Assembly: GCF_034424375.1 (NCBI RefSeq)
Contig: NZ_CP139965.1
Location: forward strand, 2,790,001 to 2,854,000
Length of the DNA: 64,000 bases
Direction: 5' to 3'
Source of the DNA: Paraburkholderia kururiensis
GTDB taxonomy: Bacteria; Pseudomonadota; Gammaproteobacteria; Burkholderiales; Burkholderiaceae
Within the stretch, counting starts at the first letter, position 1. Each line of letters starts with the position of its first letter. Positions 24,671-32,791 of this stretch are shown here, piece by piece. A program made the position numbers and the translations under genes. The notes under the pieces were generated by a model. The model saw only the letters and a list, made by a program, of their open reading frames with translations. It ran no database searches and was not told the origin of the DNA.

Positions 24671-24754
24671 GATGCTCTCCCGTCAGAATGCAGGCCGGTG
24701 GCCGTCGAGGCCGGCCGGGTCGACCCGGTGTTCGATGCTTCGGTGTCTTGAATC

Positions 24755-25468
24755 TCAGTGCCGCGGCACGGCGAGATAGCCGAGCCAGCGACGTTCGGCG
24801 CGGCGAAACGCGGCCACGAGCGCGAACGATACGGTGCAGTAGATCAACGCCGCGAGGCCGAATGCCTCGAACGACGCGTAAGTGGCCGAGTTCGCGTCGC
24901 GCGCCACCTTGAGCACGTCCGGCACGGTGGCCGTGAACGCGACGGTGGTGGCGTGCAGCATCAGGATCACCTCGTTACTGTACAGCGGCAGGGCGCGGCG
25001 CAGCGCGGACGGTAACACAATCCGCCGATACATCGTGAGCCAGCTCATGCCGTAGGCGCGCGCCGCTTCCACCTCGCCGTGCGAGGTGGCGCGAATGGCG
25101 CCCGCGAAGATCTCGGTCGTATAGGCACAGGTGTTCAGCGCGAACGCGAGAATCGCGCAGTGAAAGCCGCTGCGAAAGAACGCGTCGAGCACGGCGTGCG
25201 AGCGCACGAACTCGAGGCTGTAGAGCCCCGAGTAGATCAGCAGCAGTTGCACGTAGAGCGGCGTGCCGCGAAACACGTAGGTGTAGAGGCGCACCGGCGT
25301 GGAGAGCCAGCGCTTCTTCGACACGCGCGCCACGGCGAGCGGCACGGCCATCACGAAGCCGATGCCGACCGACGCCACCAGCAGCCACAGCGTCACGGCG
25401 AGGCCCGAGAGGCGCTGCCCGTCCCAGTAGAGAAACGCGCGTCCGAATTGCGTGAGGATTTCGATCAT
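24755..25468 (-). CDS. hisM: Basic amino acid ABC transporter permease HisM
   Basis: A 237-residue inner-membrane permease with about five transmembrane segments, close to the 238 residues of E. coli HisM. The cytoplasmic loop EVEAARAYGMSW, followed by LPSALRRALPLYSNE, is the EAA motif that contacts HisP. The start ATG at 25468 gives MIEILTQFGRAFLYWDG; the open frame continues upstream only as antisense noise over hisQ. It pairs with HisQ, 14 bases upstream. Confidence 0.93.
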   Translation of the reverse strand: MIEILTQFGRAFLYWDGQRLSGLAVTLWLLVASVGIGFVMAVPLAVARVSKKRWLSTPVRLYTYVFRGTPLYVQLLLIYSGLYSLEFVRSHAVLDAFFRSGFHCAILAFALNTCAYTTEIFAGAIRATSHGEVEAARAYGMSWLTMYRRIVLPSALRRALPLYSNEVILMLHATTVAFTATVPDVLKVARDANSATYASFEAFGLAALIYCTVSFALVAAFRRAERRWLGYLAVPRH

Positions 25469-25482
25469 GGTCGCCTGAGCCC

Positions 25483-26172
25483 TTACAGTTCCGCGTGCCG
25501 CACGCCGGTCGAATAGCGCCGCTCGAGCCACAACAGCACGACGTTCGACACCGTCGTGATGGCAAGGTAGATGAGCGCCGCCACGAGGATGAAGAAGAAC
25601 ATGTTGAAGGTGCTCTTGCCCGCGTCCTGCGCGGCCTTCACGACGTCGGCAAGTCCGATGATGGAGACGAGCGCGGTCGCCTTCACGAGTACCTGCCAGT
25701 TGTTGCCGATGCCGGGCAGCGCGAAACGCATCATCTGCGGAAAGAGGATGCGCGCGAACACGCGTGCGCCGCTCATGCCGTAGGCGTAGCCCGCTTCGAG
25801 CTGGCCGCGCGGTACGGCGAGAAAGGCGCCGCGAAAGGTCTCGGTGAAGTACGCGCCGTAGATGAAACCGAGCGTGAGCACGCCGGCCACGAACGGATCG
25901 ATGTCGATCTGATCCCAGCCGAGCAGGTCCGTCACGTTGTTCACCGCGATCTGGATGCTGTAGAAGAGCAGCAGCATCAGCACGAGGTCGGGCACCGAGC
26001 GGATCAGCGTTGTGTAGGCCGTGCCCGCCGCGGCCAGCGGCCGGTTCGACGACAGCTTCGCGGCGGCGCCCACGAGACCGAGCAACACGGCCGCCGCGAG
26101 CGAGAGCACCGAAAGCTCGATCGTCTGGATCGTGCCGGCAAGAAGAATCGGGCCGAAGCCGTACAGGAACAC
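25483..26172 (-). CDS. hisQ: Basic amino acid ABC transporter permease HisQ
   Basis: A 229-residue permease, the usual HisQ length. The start is GTG at 26172 with GGAG about eight bases upstream. It opens MFLYGFGPILLAGTIQTIEL; the EAA-type loop QLEAGYAYGMSGARV is followed by ILFPQMMRFALPGIGNNW. It forms the membrane channel with HisM, powered by HisP. As the first gene of the hisQ-hisM-hisP-argR group, its promoter should lie in 26173-26563. The substrate (arginine, ornithine, lysine or histidine) cannot be chosen from sequence alone, though the AST operon next door favours arginine. Confidence 0.92.
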   Translation of the reverse strand: MFLYGFGPILLAGTIQTIELSVLSLAAAVLLGLVGAAAKLSSNRPLAAAGTAYTTLIRSVPDLVLMLLLFYSIQIAVNNVTDLLGWDQIDIDPFVAGVLTLGFIYGAYFTETFRGAFLAVPRGQLEAGYAYGMSGARVFARILFPQMMRFALPGIGNNWQVLVKATALVSIIGLADVVKAAQDAGKSTFNMFFFILVAALIYLAITTVSNVVLLWLERRYSTGVRHAEL

Positions 26173-26563
26173 TGGGTTGTCTCCGTAGGTGTTTTGTTCG
26201 GGGCAAGCCGCGCAGGTCGGGCCGCGCAGGCCGGGCCACGCAGGCCGCGTAGCCCTCGCCGCAATGGGCCGCCGTCCGGCATGGCGCGGATACTCCCAAG
26301 CGAAAATGAATTGCTCAATCGGACGCGGTTGCGATGCTGCAACGCAATAAGTTCGCCTGATGCGAGAGCGGCCTGCCAGGCCGCGCCACGGCGGGCTTCA
26401 TGCCGCCGTCAAGGGGCGCGTACGCTTGCGGGCGCGCCGCAAATTCGCAAGTTTGGGGTCGCTTTTTCGATAGACCGGGCAAGGAGTGCGGGCCCGCTGG
26501 AGAGCCCGCGCCGCCTCCTGTTTTCTGGTTGCCTGGCCTGCCTGCTTTCCAGGCTTCAGCCCC
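26173..26563. other. Intergenic region upstream of hisQ
   Basis: About 390 bases separating hisQ from the patatin gene; both are on the minus strand. It must hold the hisQ promoter. A G/C-rich repeated word (cgggccgcgcaggc and cgggccacgcaggc, about 26219-26246) is visible near hisQ. No confident terminator or ArgR box could be defined. Confidence 0.4.
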
Positions 26564-27517
26564 TCACCCGTCCAGCCCCAGCCGCGCGCGGATGGCCGGC
26601 ATCATGTAGGCCACCGCAGCTTTGCCTTCCTCGATGGCCGGCGCCGCGCGATGAAAATCGAAGATGCCCATGCCGCCCAGGCGCGGCTGGATCATGATGT
26701 CCGCGGGCTCGCCCGCAAGACGGCTGCGCGTGATGCGCACCTGCATGATGTCGATGCTCTGCGCAATCGAGTTGAGCAGCGACGGCACGCGCGCGCCCGG
26801 CGGGGGCCGCACGCGCACGTCGGTGGTCGGCGGCCCCGGCTGGAGCCAGCGCGGAAACGGCTTGCCGTTGCGGCGAAGCGCGACGGGCGGCGGCGCGTCG
26901 GGGTCGGGCACGGGCGTGTCGTCCACGGCACCGCCCAGATCGCGGCCATTGAGGATGTCGTGGTTCAGATCCACGCCGATCACACAGTCCGCACGCAGCG
27001 CGCGCGCCGCCGAAACGGGCACGGGATTCGAAAGCCCGCCGTCCACCAGCCACGCGCCGTCATGCCAGATGGGCGTGAAGATGCCCGGAATCGCAATGGA
27101 GGCGCGCACGGCGTCCACCACGCTGCCCTCCTGCAGCCAGACCTCGCGCCCCGTATCGAGTTCGGTGGCCACGGCCGTGAACGGCATCTTCAACTCGCCG
27201 ATCAGGCAACCGTCGAAGCGGTCGGCAAAGAGATTGATGAGCTTGCGGCCGCCCAAGAGGCCGCCGCCCGTGAAGCGCGGGTCGAGCAGGCGCACCACGG
27301 CCTGCCACGTGAGCCGGCCCACCCATTCCTCGAGCCAGTCGAGGTCGCCGTTCGCGTACACGGCGCCCACCAGTGCGCCGATCGACGTGCCGCACACGAC
27401 GTCGGGCTTGATGCCCGCCTCGTGCAGCGCGCGGATCACGCCGATGTGCGCCCAGCCGCGCGCGGCGCCCCCGCCCAGCACGAGCGCGATGCGTGGAGGT
27501 CGGAATCTGCGTTGCAT
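26564..27517 (-). CDS. Patatin-like phospholipase (RssA family)
   Basis: A 317-residue predicted acyl hydrolase with a Ser-Asp dyad. The oxyanion loop is LVLGGGAARGWAHIGV, the nucleophile Ser45 lies in VCGTSIGALVG, and Asp159 lies in WLVDGGLSNPVP. All key residues are present, so lipid ester hydrolysis is expected, though the natural substrate is unknown. The ATG at 27517 is chosen over a GTG at 27574, which adds a basic leader. There is no signal peptide or membrane helix, so it is probably cytoplasmic or peripheral. A Pro-rich insert (DTPVPDPDAPPPVAL) sits mid-chain. Confidence 0.9.
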   Translation of the reverse strand: MQRRFRPPRIALVLGGGAARGWAHIGVIRALHEAGIKPDVVCGTSIGALVGAVYANGDLDWLEEWVGRLTWQAVVRLLDPRFTGGGLLGGRKLINLFADRFDGCLIGELKMPFTAVATELDTGREVWLQEGSVVDAVRASIAIPGIFTPIWHDGAWLVDGGLSNPVPVSAARALRADCVIGVDLNHDILNGRDLGGAVDDTPVPDPDAPPPVALRRNGKPFPRWLQPGPPTTDVRVRPPPGARVPSLLNSIAQSIDIMQVRITRSRLAGEPADIMIQPRLGGMGIFDFHRAAPAIEEGKAAVAYMMPAIRARLGLDG

Positions 27518-27622
27518 GAGTCTGTCTTGTCCTTTTCGGTCGGGCGTCTTTCGCGGCGGGTCTATCGCCAGCACGTCGCCATGCAGGTCGTCCTGCTGGC
27601 CGTCCGCATGCCGCCAGTATCG

Positions 27623-28198
27623 CTAATGTCCGCGGATGATGTCGGAGCGCGACGTGGTCGAAACGCGGCCGTCGGGCCCGAAGTGCACGTTGAAGAACGC
27701 TTCTTCGTTGACCCCGCCTTCGCGCCACTTCCAGCTCCACACCGTTTCGGGCTTGAGCGGATACACCGCGATCTCGCCGGGCTTGCCGAGCAGGCGACGC
27801 ACTTCGTCTTCGGTCATCCCCAGGCGAATCTTCGCGAAGTTTTCGGCCGTGAGCACCTGCGTGATAGCGGCGAGCTTGCCGTCGCGATCGATATCGACCA
27901 TGTAGGTGTTGAGCCCTTGCGGGCCGCGCGGATATTCGAGGCGCTTCGAGCCGTCGGTAAACACGCGTTCGGTTTCGGGCCGGCCCATCTGGTCGCGCAC
28001 CTGCTCTTCGGTGGAGACGCCCGGCGTGAGGCCGCGCAGCAGCAGGAAGTCGGGCTTGATGGCGTTGAAGATTTCTTTGAGTTTCTGCACGAGCCAGTCG
28101 CCTTCGCGGCTATCGCAGCCGCCTAGCGTGACGCCGGCGGCAAGCGCCGCCGTGAGCATCATGCGCGCAAGCCACCCGCGAGGGTGAGGATTGAACAT
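27623..28198 (-). CDS. BamE/SmpA-like outer-membrane lipoprotein
   Basis: A 191-residue lipoprotein. The ATG at 28198 gives a signal sequence with the lipobox TLGGC, lipidated Cys28; upstream ATG 28210 and internal ATG 28162 are alternatives that keep the lipobox. The mature part holds two copies of a BamE-like pattern: LTPGVSTEEQVRDQMGRPET and IRLGMTEDEVRRLLGKPGE. Classical BamE is about 110 residues with one such unit; this longer duplicated form is a relative rather than BamE itself. The position after Cys suggests transport to the outer membrane. Its role in envelope biogenesis is inferred from family only. Confidence 0.78.
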   Translation of the reverse strand: MFNPHPRGWLARMMLTAALAAGVTLGGCDSREGDWLVQKLKEIFNAIKPDFLLLRGLTPGVSTEEQVRDQMGRPETERVFTDGSKRLEYPRGPQGLNTYMVDIDRDGKLAAITQVLTAENFAKIRLGMTEDEVRRLLGKPGEIAVYPLKPETVWSWKWREGGVNEEAFFNVHFGPDGRVSTTSRSDIIRGH

Positions 28199-28634
28199 GG
28201 TCGAATGCATGCACGAACGGGCGTGCGCCAAACGCAATGTCCGACAGCATAACCGCGCGCGGGGGAAAACGGCGAGAAGGGACCGGAAGGACTCGAAGCG
28301 GCGAACGCTTCAGGCTCGCGACATGCGCAAACCAGGGCGGTGGAAATGGGGTGAGCGCTGGTGACGCACACGGTCAGAGGCGAATGCCTCCGACCTGCGC
28401 GCCATCCCCGTGATTGATGGGCCGTCTCACGCGGCTTGCTGGTCCCTCGACTATTCGGTGTGTCTCGGTGGACCACAATCTAGACTCAACGCCGGCATTT
28501 ATCGAGACCGCGTTTACACCGATTCCGCGGGCCATCCGCGTACACGTCTGCATGCGGATGCAACGCGCTGCGACACATGCGGCAATACATGCGGCAACAC
28601 ACGCCGCCGCACCCTGCCACACGCTGCTCCACAT
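28199..28634. other. Intergenic region with a short tandem repeat
   Basis: About 435 bases upstream of the BamE-like gene and downstream of the rhodanese gene. It contains a two-copy 12-base tandem, acatgcggcaa at 28575-28585 and 28587-28597. Several open frames cross it without ribosome sites. No terminator with a T tract was seen. Confidence 0.45.
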
Positions 28635-30230
28635 TCAGATCACGAAGAAACCATGTGTGCCGTCGCGCGCGAGTTGCGCCACGAGTCCGCACTCCCATTC
28701 GAGGTAGGCGTTCATCGTGTCGCGCGGTACGTCGGTGCCTTCGTAGGGACGCGAATAGTGGTCGATACGCGGCGAGGCGAGGCGCGTCTCGCCTGCTTCG
28801 ACCGGCAGGTCCGCATCGATCCACGCGGCGGTGCCGCCCGCGAGCACGTGCACGGGCTTGCCGTCCACGAGCGCCGCGAATTCCGGCGCCGCAAAACGCG
28901 CAAGCGCGCTCGTGTCGCACGTAAGTACGTAGCGGCGCGCCTGCGGCAATGGATGTACGGCGTCCGCGAGCAGCGACCGAATGGCGAACCACGCGCCCGG
29001 AATGTGGCGCTTCACGTAGTTCGTGCTCGCGGCCAGATCGATCACGACCGTGCCCGGCTCGTGCAGCCACGAGGCAAGCTCGGCAGGCGTCACCTCCTGG
29101 GCAACCGGTGCGGCGAGCGCGTCGCGCACGGCGGTGGTGAGCCCCTCCTCGCTGAAATCGCCGCGCGTGAGGCCATCGGCCACATAGACTTCCACGCCCA
29201 TCTGCGCGAGCCACGACGCCGTCATGTTCGCGCGCACGCCGTCGTTGTCCGCGAGAATCACGCGCGCGCCGCGCACGGGCGCGAACACGTCGGTTTCCTG
29301 CACGAGCTGGCCGCCCGGCGCATGACGAAAGCCCGGCACGTGGCCCGCTTCGTATTCCTCTTGCGAACGCACGTCGAAGCGATAGATCGTGCGCACGCGT
29401 TCGTCGGCCCAGCGGCGTGCCTCGTCGCGCGTCGTGCGGCCTACGCGGGCGCGGTCCGCAAGGGCGCGGGCGCGGTCCGCGGCTTCGAGGCGCAGCACGT
29501 CGTCGAGCGCCGTGTCGTAGCGGCGCGCACTCCCGTGCGCGAGCGGCTGCCCCGCCAGGTTCCAGCCGATGGTGCCGTTGCGCAGTGCGCTCACCGGGTT
29601 CGGCACGCCGGCATTGATGAGCGACTGCGCACCGATGATGCTGCGCGTGCGGCCCGCGCAATTGACGACGATGTGCGTCGCAGGATCGCGTGCGATCTGC
29701 CGCGCGCGCAATACGAGTTCCGCGCCGGGCACGCTGATGCTGCCCGGAATGTTCATGCGCTGGTATTCCTCGAAGCGGCGCGCGTCGAGCACGACGACGT
29801 TCTCTTCGCGGTCGAGCATGGCCTGCAGCGTGCGCGCATCGACCGAAGGCGTGCGGCGCTCCGCCCCCACGAGTTCGCCGAACGCCTTGCTGGGCGCGTT
29901 GACGTCGCGGAACAGTTCGCCGCCGGCAACGGCCCAGCCCTTCAGCCCCCCTTCGAGCAGCGCCACGTCGGTATAGCCGAGTTCGGCGAAGCGCTGCGCG
30001 GCGCGCGCGGCAAGGCCTTCGCCGTTGTCGAGCACGACGATGGGCACCGAGCGGCGCGGCAGGCGCACGGGTGCGTCGAGTTCCAGTCTCGAGAGCGGCA
30101 GATTGGCCGCGAAAAGCGGGTGGCCCTGTGCGTGCGGATGCTCCTCGCGCACGTCGAGCAACGCAATTTCGCGTCGTTCGATCAGTGTGCGGCGCACGTC
30201 CTGACAAGAACGGGTGTTGAATCGGGTCAT
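28635..30230 (-). CDS. Protein with four rhodanese domains
   Basis: A 531-residue protein made of four consecutive rhodanese-like domains (about 10-110, 128-235, 265-370 and 378-480) plus a short C-terminal tail. The active-site loop keeps its Cys in the second (VVNCAGRTRS, Cys191) and fourth (VLTCDTSALAR, Cys438). The first (VVLDNGEGLAAR) and third (ILADNDGVRAN) have Asp where the Cys should be. Rhodanese domains move sulfur from thiosulfate or persulfides to acceptors. Alternating active and inactive copies suggest two pseudo-dimeric halves. The ATG at 30230 with AAGGAG upstream is preferred; the frame is open to 30395. No signal peptide is present. Confidence 0.87.
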   Translation of the reverse strand: MTRFNTRSCQDVRRTLIERREIALLDVREEHPHAQGHPLFAANLPLSRLELDAPVRLPRRSVPIVVLDNGEGLAARAAQRFAELGYTDVALLEGGLKGWAVAGGELFRDVNAPSKAFGELVGAERRTPSVDARTLQAMLDREENVVVLDARRFEEYQRMNIPGSISVPGAELVLRARQIARDPATHIVVNCAGRTRSIIGAQSLINAGVPNPVSALRNGTIGWNLAGQPLAHGSARRYDTALDDVLRLEAADRARALADRARVGRTTRDEARRWADERVRTIYRFDVRSQEEYEAGHVPGFRHAPGGQLVQETDVFAPVRGARVILADNDGVRANMTASWLAQMGVEVYVADGLTRGDFSEEGLTTAVRDALAAPVAQEVTPAELASWLHEPGTVVIDLAASTNYVKRHIPGAWFAIRSLLADAVHPLPQARRYVLTCDTSALARFAAPEFAALVDGKPVHVLAGGTAAWIDADLPVEAGETRLASPRIDHYSRPYEGTDVPRDTMNAYLEWECGLVAQLARDGTHGFFVI

Positions 30231-30806
30231 GACGCGGAAAGCTCCTTCGAAATGTTCCAGAGAGTCGGCAACACATGCTTCGAAATAGCGGGAGACGAGG
30301 TCGGCCTCCGGGCTTGCCTTGGGGTTCTGCTTTGCGGCCTTGCTTTGCAGCCTTGCCTTGCGGTCCTGCGTTGGCCGGTCGGGTCGCAAGAGCACGGCAT
30401 GGGCACCGCATGGACGCCACGCGTGGCCGCGACGTTTGCACCATCAACGTGAATTCAGAGGGCGCGTGGTCGCAGACGGCGCCGGTCAGCCCCCTTTCTG
30501 ACGTCGTATGTCACCGATGCGAGGCGTTCAAGCATCGACCATGCCTGTGTGATGGCGTTTTTGCGCACCGTTTTCGCGCGCGGAGAGGCGACGGCGCAGG
30601 CACTCGTGCGACAGCTGCGCCGCAATTTCCGCACCGCACCGCAGGGTGCGGGCACAGCCGGAGATGGGCGCGCATATCGTCGCGGATCGCGCGTCGTGTT
30701 TCAGGTCAGGAAGGGAATGCTGTCGCGGAAAGCGACATGGAGGGGCACGATCAGCGCCGGAGGGCCACCGAAGTGCAGAGCGCTCGACGAGAGAACGACA
30801 GAAAAA
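30231..30806. other. Intergenic region with a 13-base tandem array
   Basis: About 575 bases between the rhodanese gene and the end of hpnL. The most visible structure is a run of five imperfect 13-base units at 30314-30378. The rest shows no supported gene, and open frames on the plus strand (30549-30851 and others) lack family resemblance. Confidence 0.5.
30314..30378. repeat. Five imperfect 13-base tandem units
   Basis: Units read ttgccttggggtt, ctgctttgcggcc, ttgctttgcagcc, ttgccttgcggtc and ctgcgttggccgg. The period is not a multiple of three, so the array is unlikely to be coding. It lies about 85 bases upstream of the rhodanese start codon. Confidence 0.7.
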
Positions 30807-31916
30807 CTACCGCACGTGCTCGCGAGCGTGCCGTTCGTCGTCGTGGTCTAAGGCGCGTTGCGCGTCGCTGGAGGCCTGCGCACCGCCGTCCGTCGTGCGC
30901 GACACATCCGCGGTCGCCGTGGCAACGGCCAGCGCGCTACCCGCCGGCCGCACATGCCGTCGGCCGCGCACGAGTTCCGCCAGTTGCCACGACGCCAACG
31001 CCATGCAGCCGAACACGACCTCGCGCATGCGCTTGACGAGCGCGAGCGAAAGCGCCACCTCGTGGTTCACGCCGAACATCTGCGCGAGCAGCACCACGGC
31101 GGCCTCCTGGATGCCGAGGCCCGCAGGCACCATGAAGGCCGCGTGGCGCACGGCCTGGGTGAGCGCCTCGATGGCGAGCGCGCCTGCAATGGATACCGGG
31201 TGCCCGAGCAGCGCCAGCGCCCAGTAGGTCTCGAGCGCGCCCAGCATGTAGCCACCCAGCTGCCACGCAAACGAGCGGAACAGGAGGCCCGCGCGGCACA
31301 TCAACGCGTCGATGTCGGCGTCGAGCTTCTTGCCGTCGACGCCCAGCAGGAATGGATGCGCCTCGCCGAGCAGCCGGCCCGCCCAGCGTTCGATGGCGTG
31401 GAAGATGCCGCCGCGACGCAGCAGCACCACGGTGATCACCGGCACCGGCAGCGAAAGCAGCAGCGCAAGGCCGATGGCGCGCAGCGAATCCGCGTGATGC
31501 GTGCTCGCCACGATCAACACGAGCCCGAGCGCCGAAAACGCGTACTGCACGGCGATGGTGATCAGCACCTCGACGATCACGGAGGCGCTCACGCGGCTCG
31601 CATCGCGCACCCGCCAGCGCGCGAGCCGGATGCCGACGATCTCGCCGCCCACGCCCACCGAAGGCAGCAGGCGCGATACGGCTTCGCGCACGGTCGCGAT
31701 CCACCAGAGGAACGCGAGCGGCGCGCGGCCGCCCAGCAAGAGCCGCCACGCGTGCGCGTCGAGCAACAACGGCAACGCATGAAACGGCACGAGCCACAGC
31801 AGCGCGGGACCGGCCTGCCCGATCACGTGCATCACGTCGCGCGCGCCTTCGTGCACGACGAGGGCGATCAGGATCGCGATACCGACGGGAAAGCCCATCC
31901 ACTTGAGCCATTTCAT
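30807..31916 (-). CDS. hpnL: Hopanoid biosynthesis-associated membrane protein HpnL
   Basis: A 369-residue polytopic membrane protein of the lysylphosphatidylglycerol synthase transmembrane (flippase-like) group, to which HpnL belongs. The ATG at 31916 overlaps the hpnK stop as ATGA. Motifs typical of the group include SRLLPSVGVGGEIVGIRL in the first third and AAFMVPAGLGIQEAAVVLLA near the end. Roughly eight hydrophobic helices are visible, followed by a polar tail of about 60 residues. In the hpnI-J-K-L order the assignment is strong. Its biochemical role, possibly moving hopanoid intermediates across the membrane, is not established. Confidence 0.88.
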   Translation of the reverse strand: MKWLKWMGFPVGIAILIALVVHEGARDVMHVIGQAGPALLWLVPFHALPLLLDAHAWRLLLGGRAPLAFLWWIATVREAVSRLLPSVGVGGEIVGIRLARWRVRDASRVSASVIVEVLITIAVQYAFSALGLVLIVASTHHADSLRAIGLALLLSLPVPVITVVLLRRGGIFHAIERWAGRLLGEAHPFLLGVDGKKLDADIDALMCRAGLLFRSFAWQLGGYMLGALETYWALALLGHPVSIAGALAIEALTQAVRHAAFMVPAGLGIQEAAVVLLAQMFGVNHEVALSLALVKRMREVVFGCMALASWQLAELVRGRRHVRPAGSALAVATATADVSRTTDGGAQASSDAQRALDHDDERHAREHVR

Positions 31917-32791
31917 GACGCTTGCGCTCCTCGCGCGAACACGTCGGCAAAGCCGCCGCGTACCGCGCCCGCCGCGTCGATGGCGGCGGCCACACGCGGC
32001 GACAGCAGCGCCGCGAGTTCGTCCGCGTGGCGGTAGGCATGCATGGAGGCCGTGATCGGGCCTTCGCCCGAATCCGCGGGCGCCGCCGGATGGCAGTAGA
32101 TCTCGCCCACCCCGTCGGGCAGCCGCGCGAGCGTGTCGAGCAGCACCTGCTCGTCCATGCCGCCCGTGTTGGTCATGCCCACCACGTAGTCGTTGTGGTC
32201 GATGCCGGCGCGCACGAGCCGTGCCCGCACGAGGTTGATCCACGGCCGCAGCCACGCCGGCGCATCGGCCTCGCACGGCAGGCGCATGGCGCGCATGCCG
32301 TAGTCGCGGCCAATCTCGAGAATCAGCGAAAGCACCGTGGGATGCAGATGGAAATGCTTGTGCGTATTGACGTGATCGAGCGTGAGGCCCGTGGCGGCGA
32401 ACGCTTCGAACTGCGCGCGGATTTCACGCGCGAGCTGGCGGCGCACATGCGGAAGGAAGAAGAAGCGCACGCCGTCCAGCACCATGTTGCTGCCGAAACG
32501 GCCGTTGGCGTCGACGAGCGCGGGAATCTGCGCGGGCGGCAGCATGGCGTCGCTGTCCGCGAGCGCGAGGTGCAGGCCCACGCGCAGGTGCGGCAGACGC
32601 CGCGCACGCTCCACTGCATCGCGCGCGGCCGGTGCGGCGACCATGAGGCTCGCGGCCGTGAGCACGCCGTCGCGGTGCGCGCGCTCCACGGCCTCGTTCA
32701 CGCGCTCGTGCAGGCCGAAGTCGTCTGCCGTGATGATCAGCGTTCGGACCCGGCCGGATGGACGCTGCGGCGCGAGCCCGGGGGACTGCAT
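31913..32791 (-). CDS. hpnK: Hopanoid biosynthesis deacetylase HpnK
   Basis: A 292-residue YdjC-like carbohydrate deacetylase. Metal-ligand motifs are TADDFGLHERVNEAVERA at the N-terminus and DHVNTHKHFHLHP in the middle; GEIYCHPAAP follows. In hopanoid producers HpnK removes the acetyl group from N-acetylglucosaminyl bacteriohopanetetrol made by HpnI. The ATG at 32791 shares one base with the hpnJ stop (TAATG), and the stop overlaps hpnL, so hpnJ, hpnK and hpnL should be translated as one coupled unit. Confidence 0.92.
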   Translation of the reverse strand: MQSPGLAPQRPSGRVRTLIITADDFGLHERVNEAVERAHRDGVLTAASLMVAAPAARDAVERARRLPHLRVGLHLALADSDAMLPPAQIPALVDANGRFGSNMVLDGVRFFFLPHVRRQLAREIRAQFEAFAATGLTLDHVNTHKHFHLHPTVLSLILEIGRDYGMRAMRLPCEADAPAWLRPWINLVRARLVRAGIDHNDYVVGMTNTGGMDEQVLLDTLARLPDGVGEIYCHPAAPADSGEGPITASMHAYRHADELAALLSPRVAAAIDAAGAVRGGFADVFARGAQAS

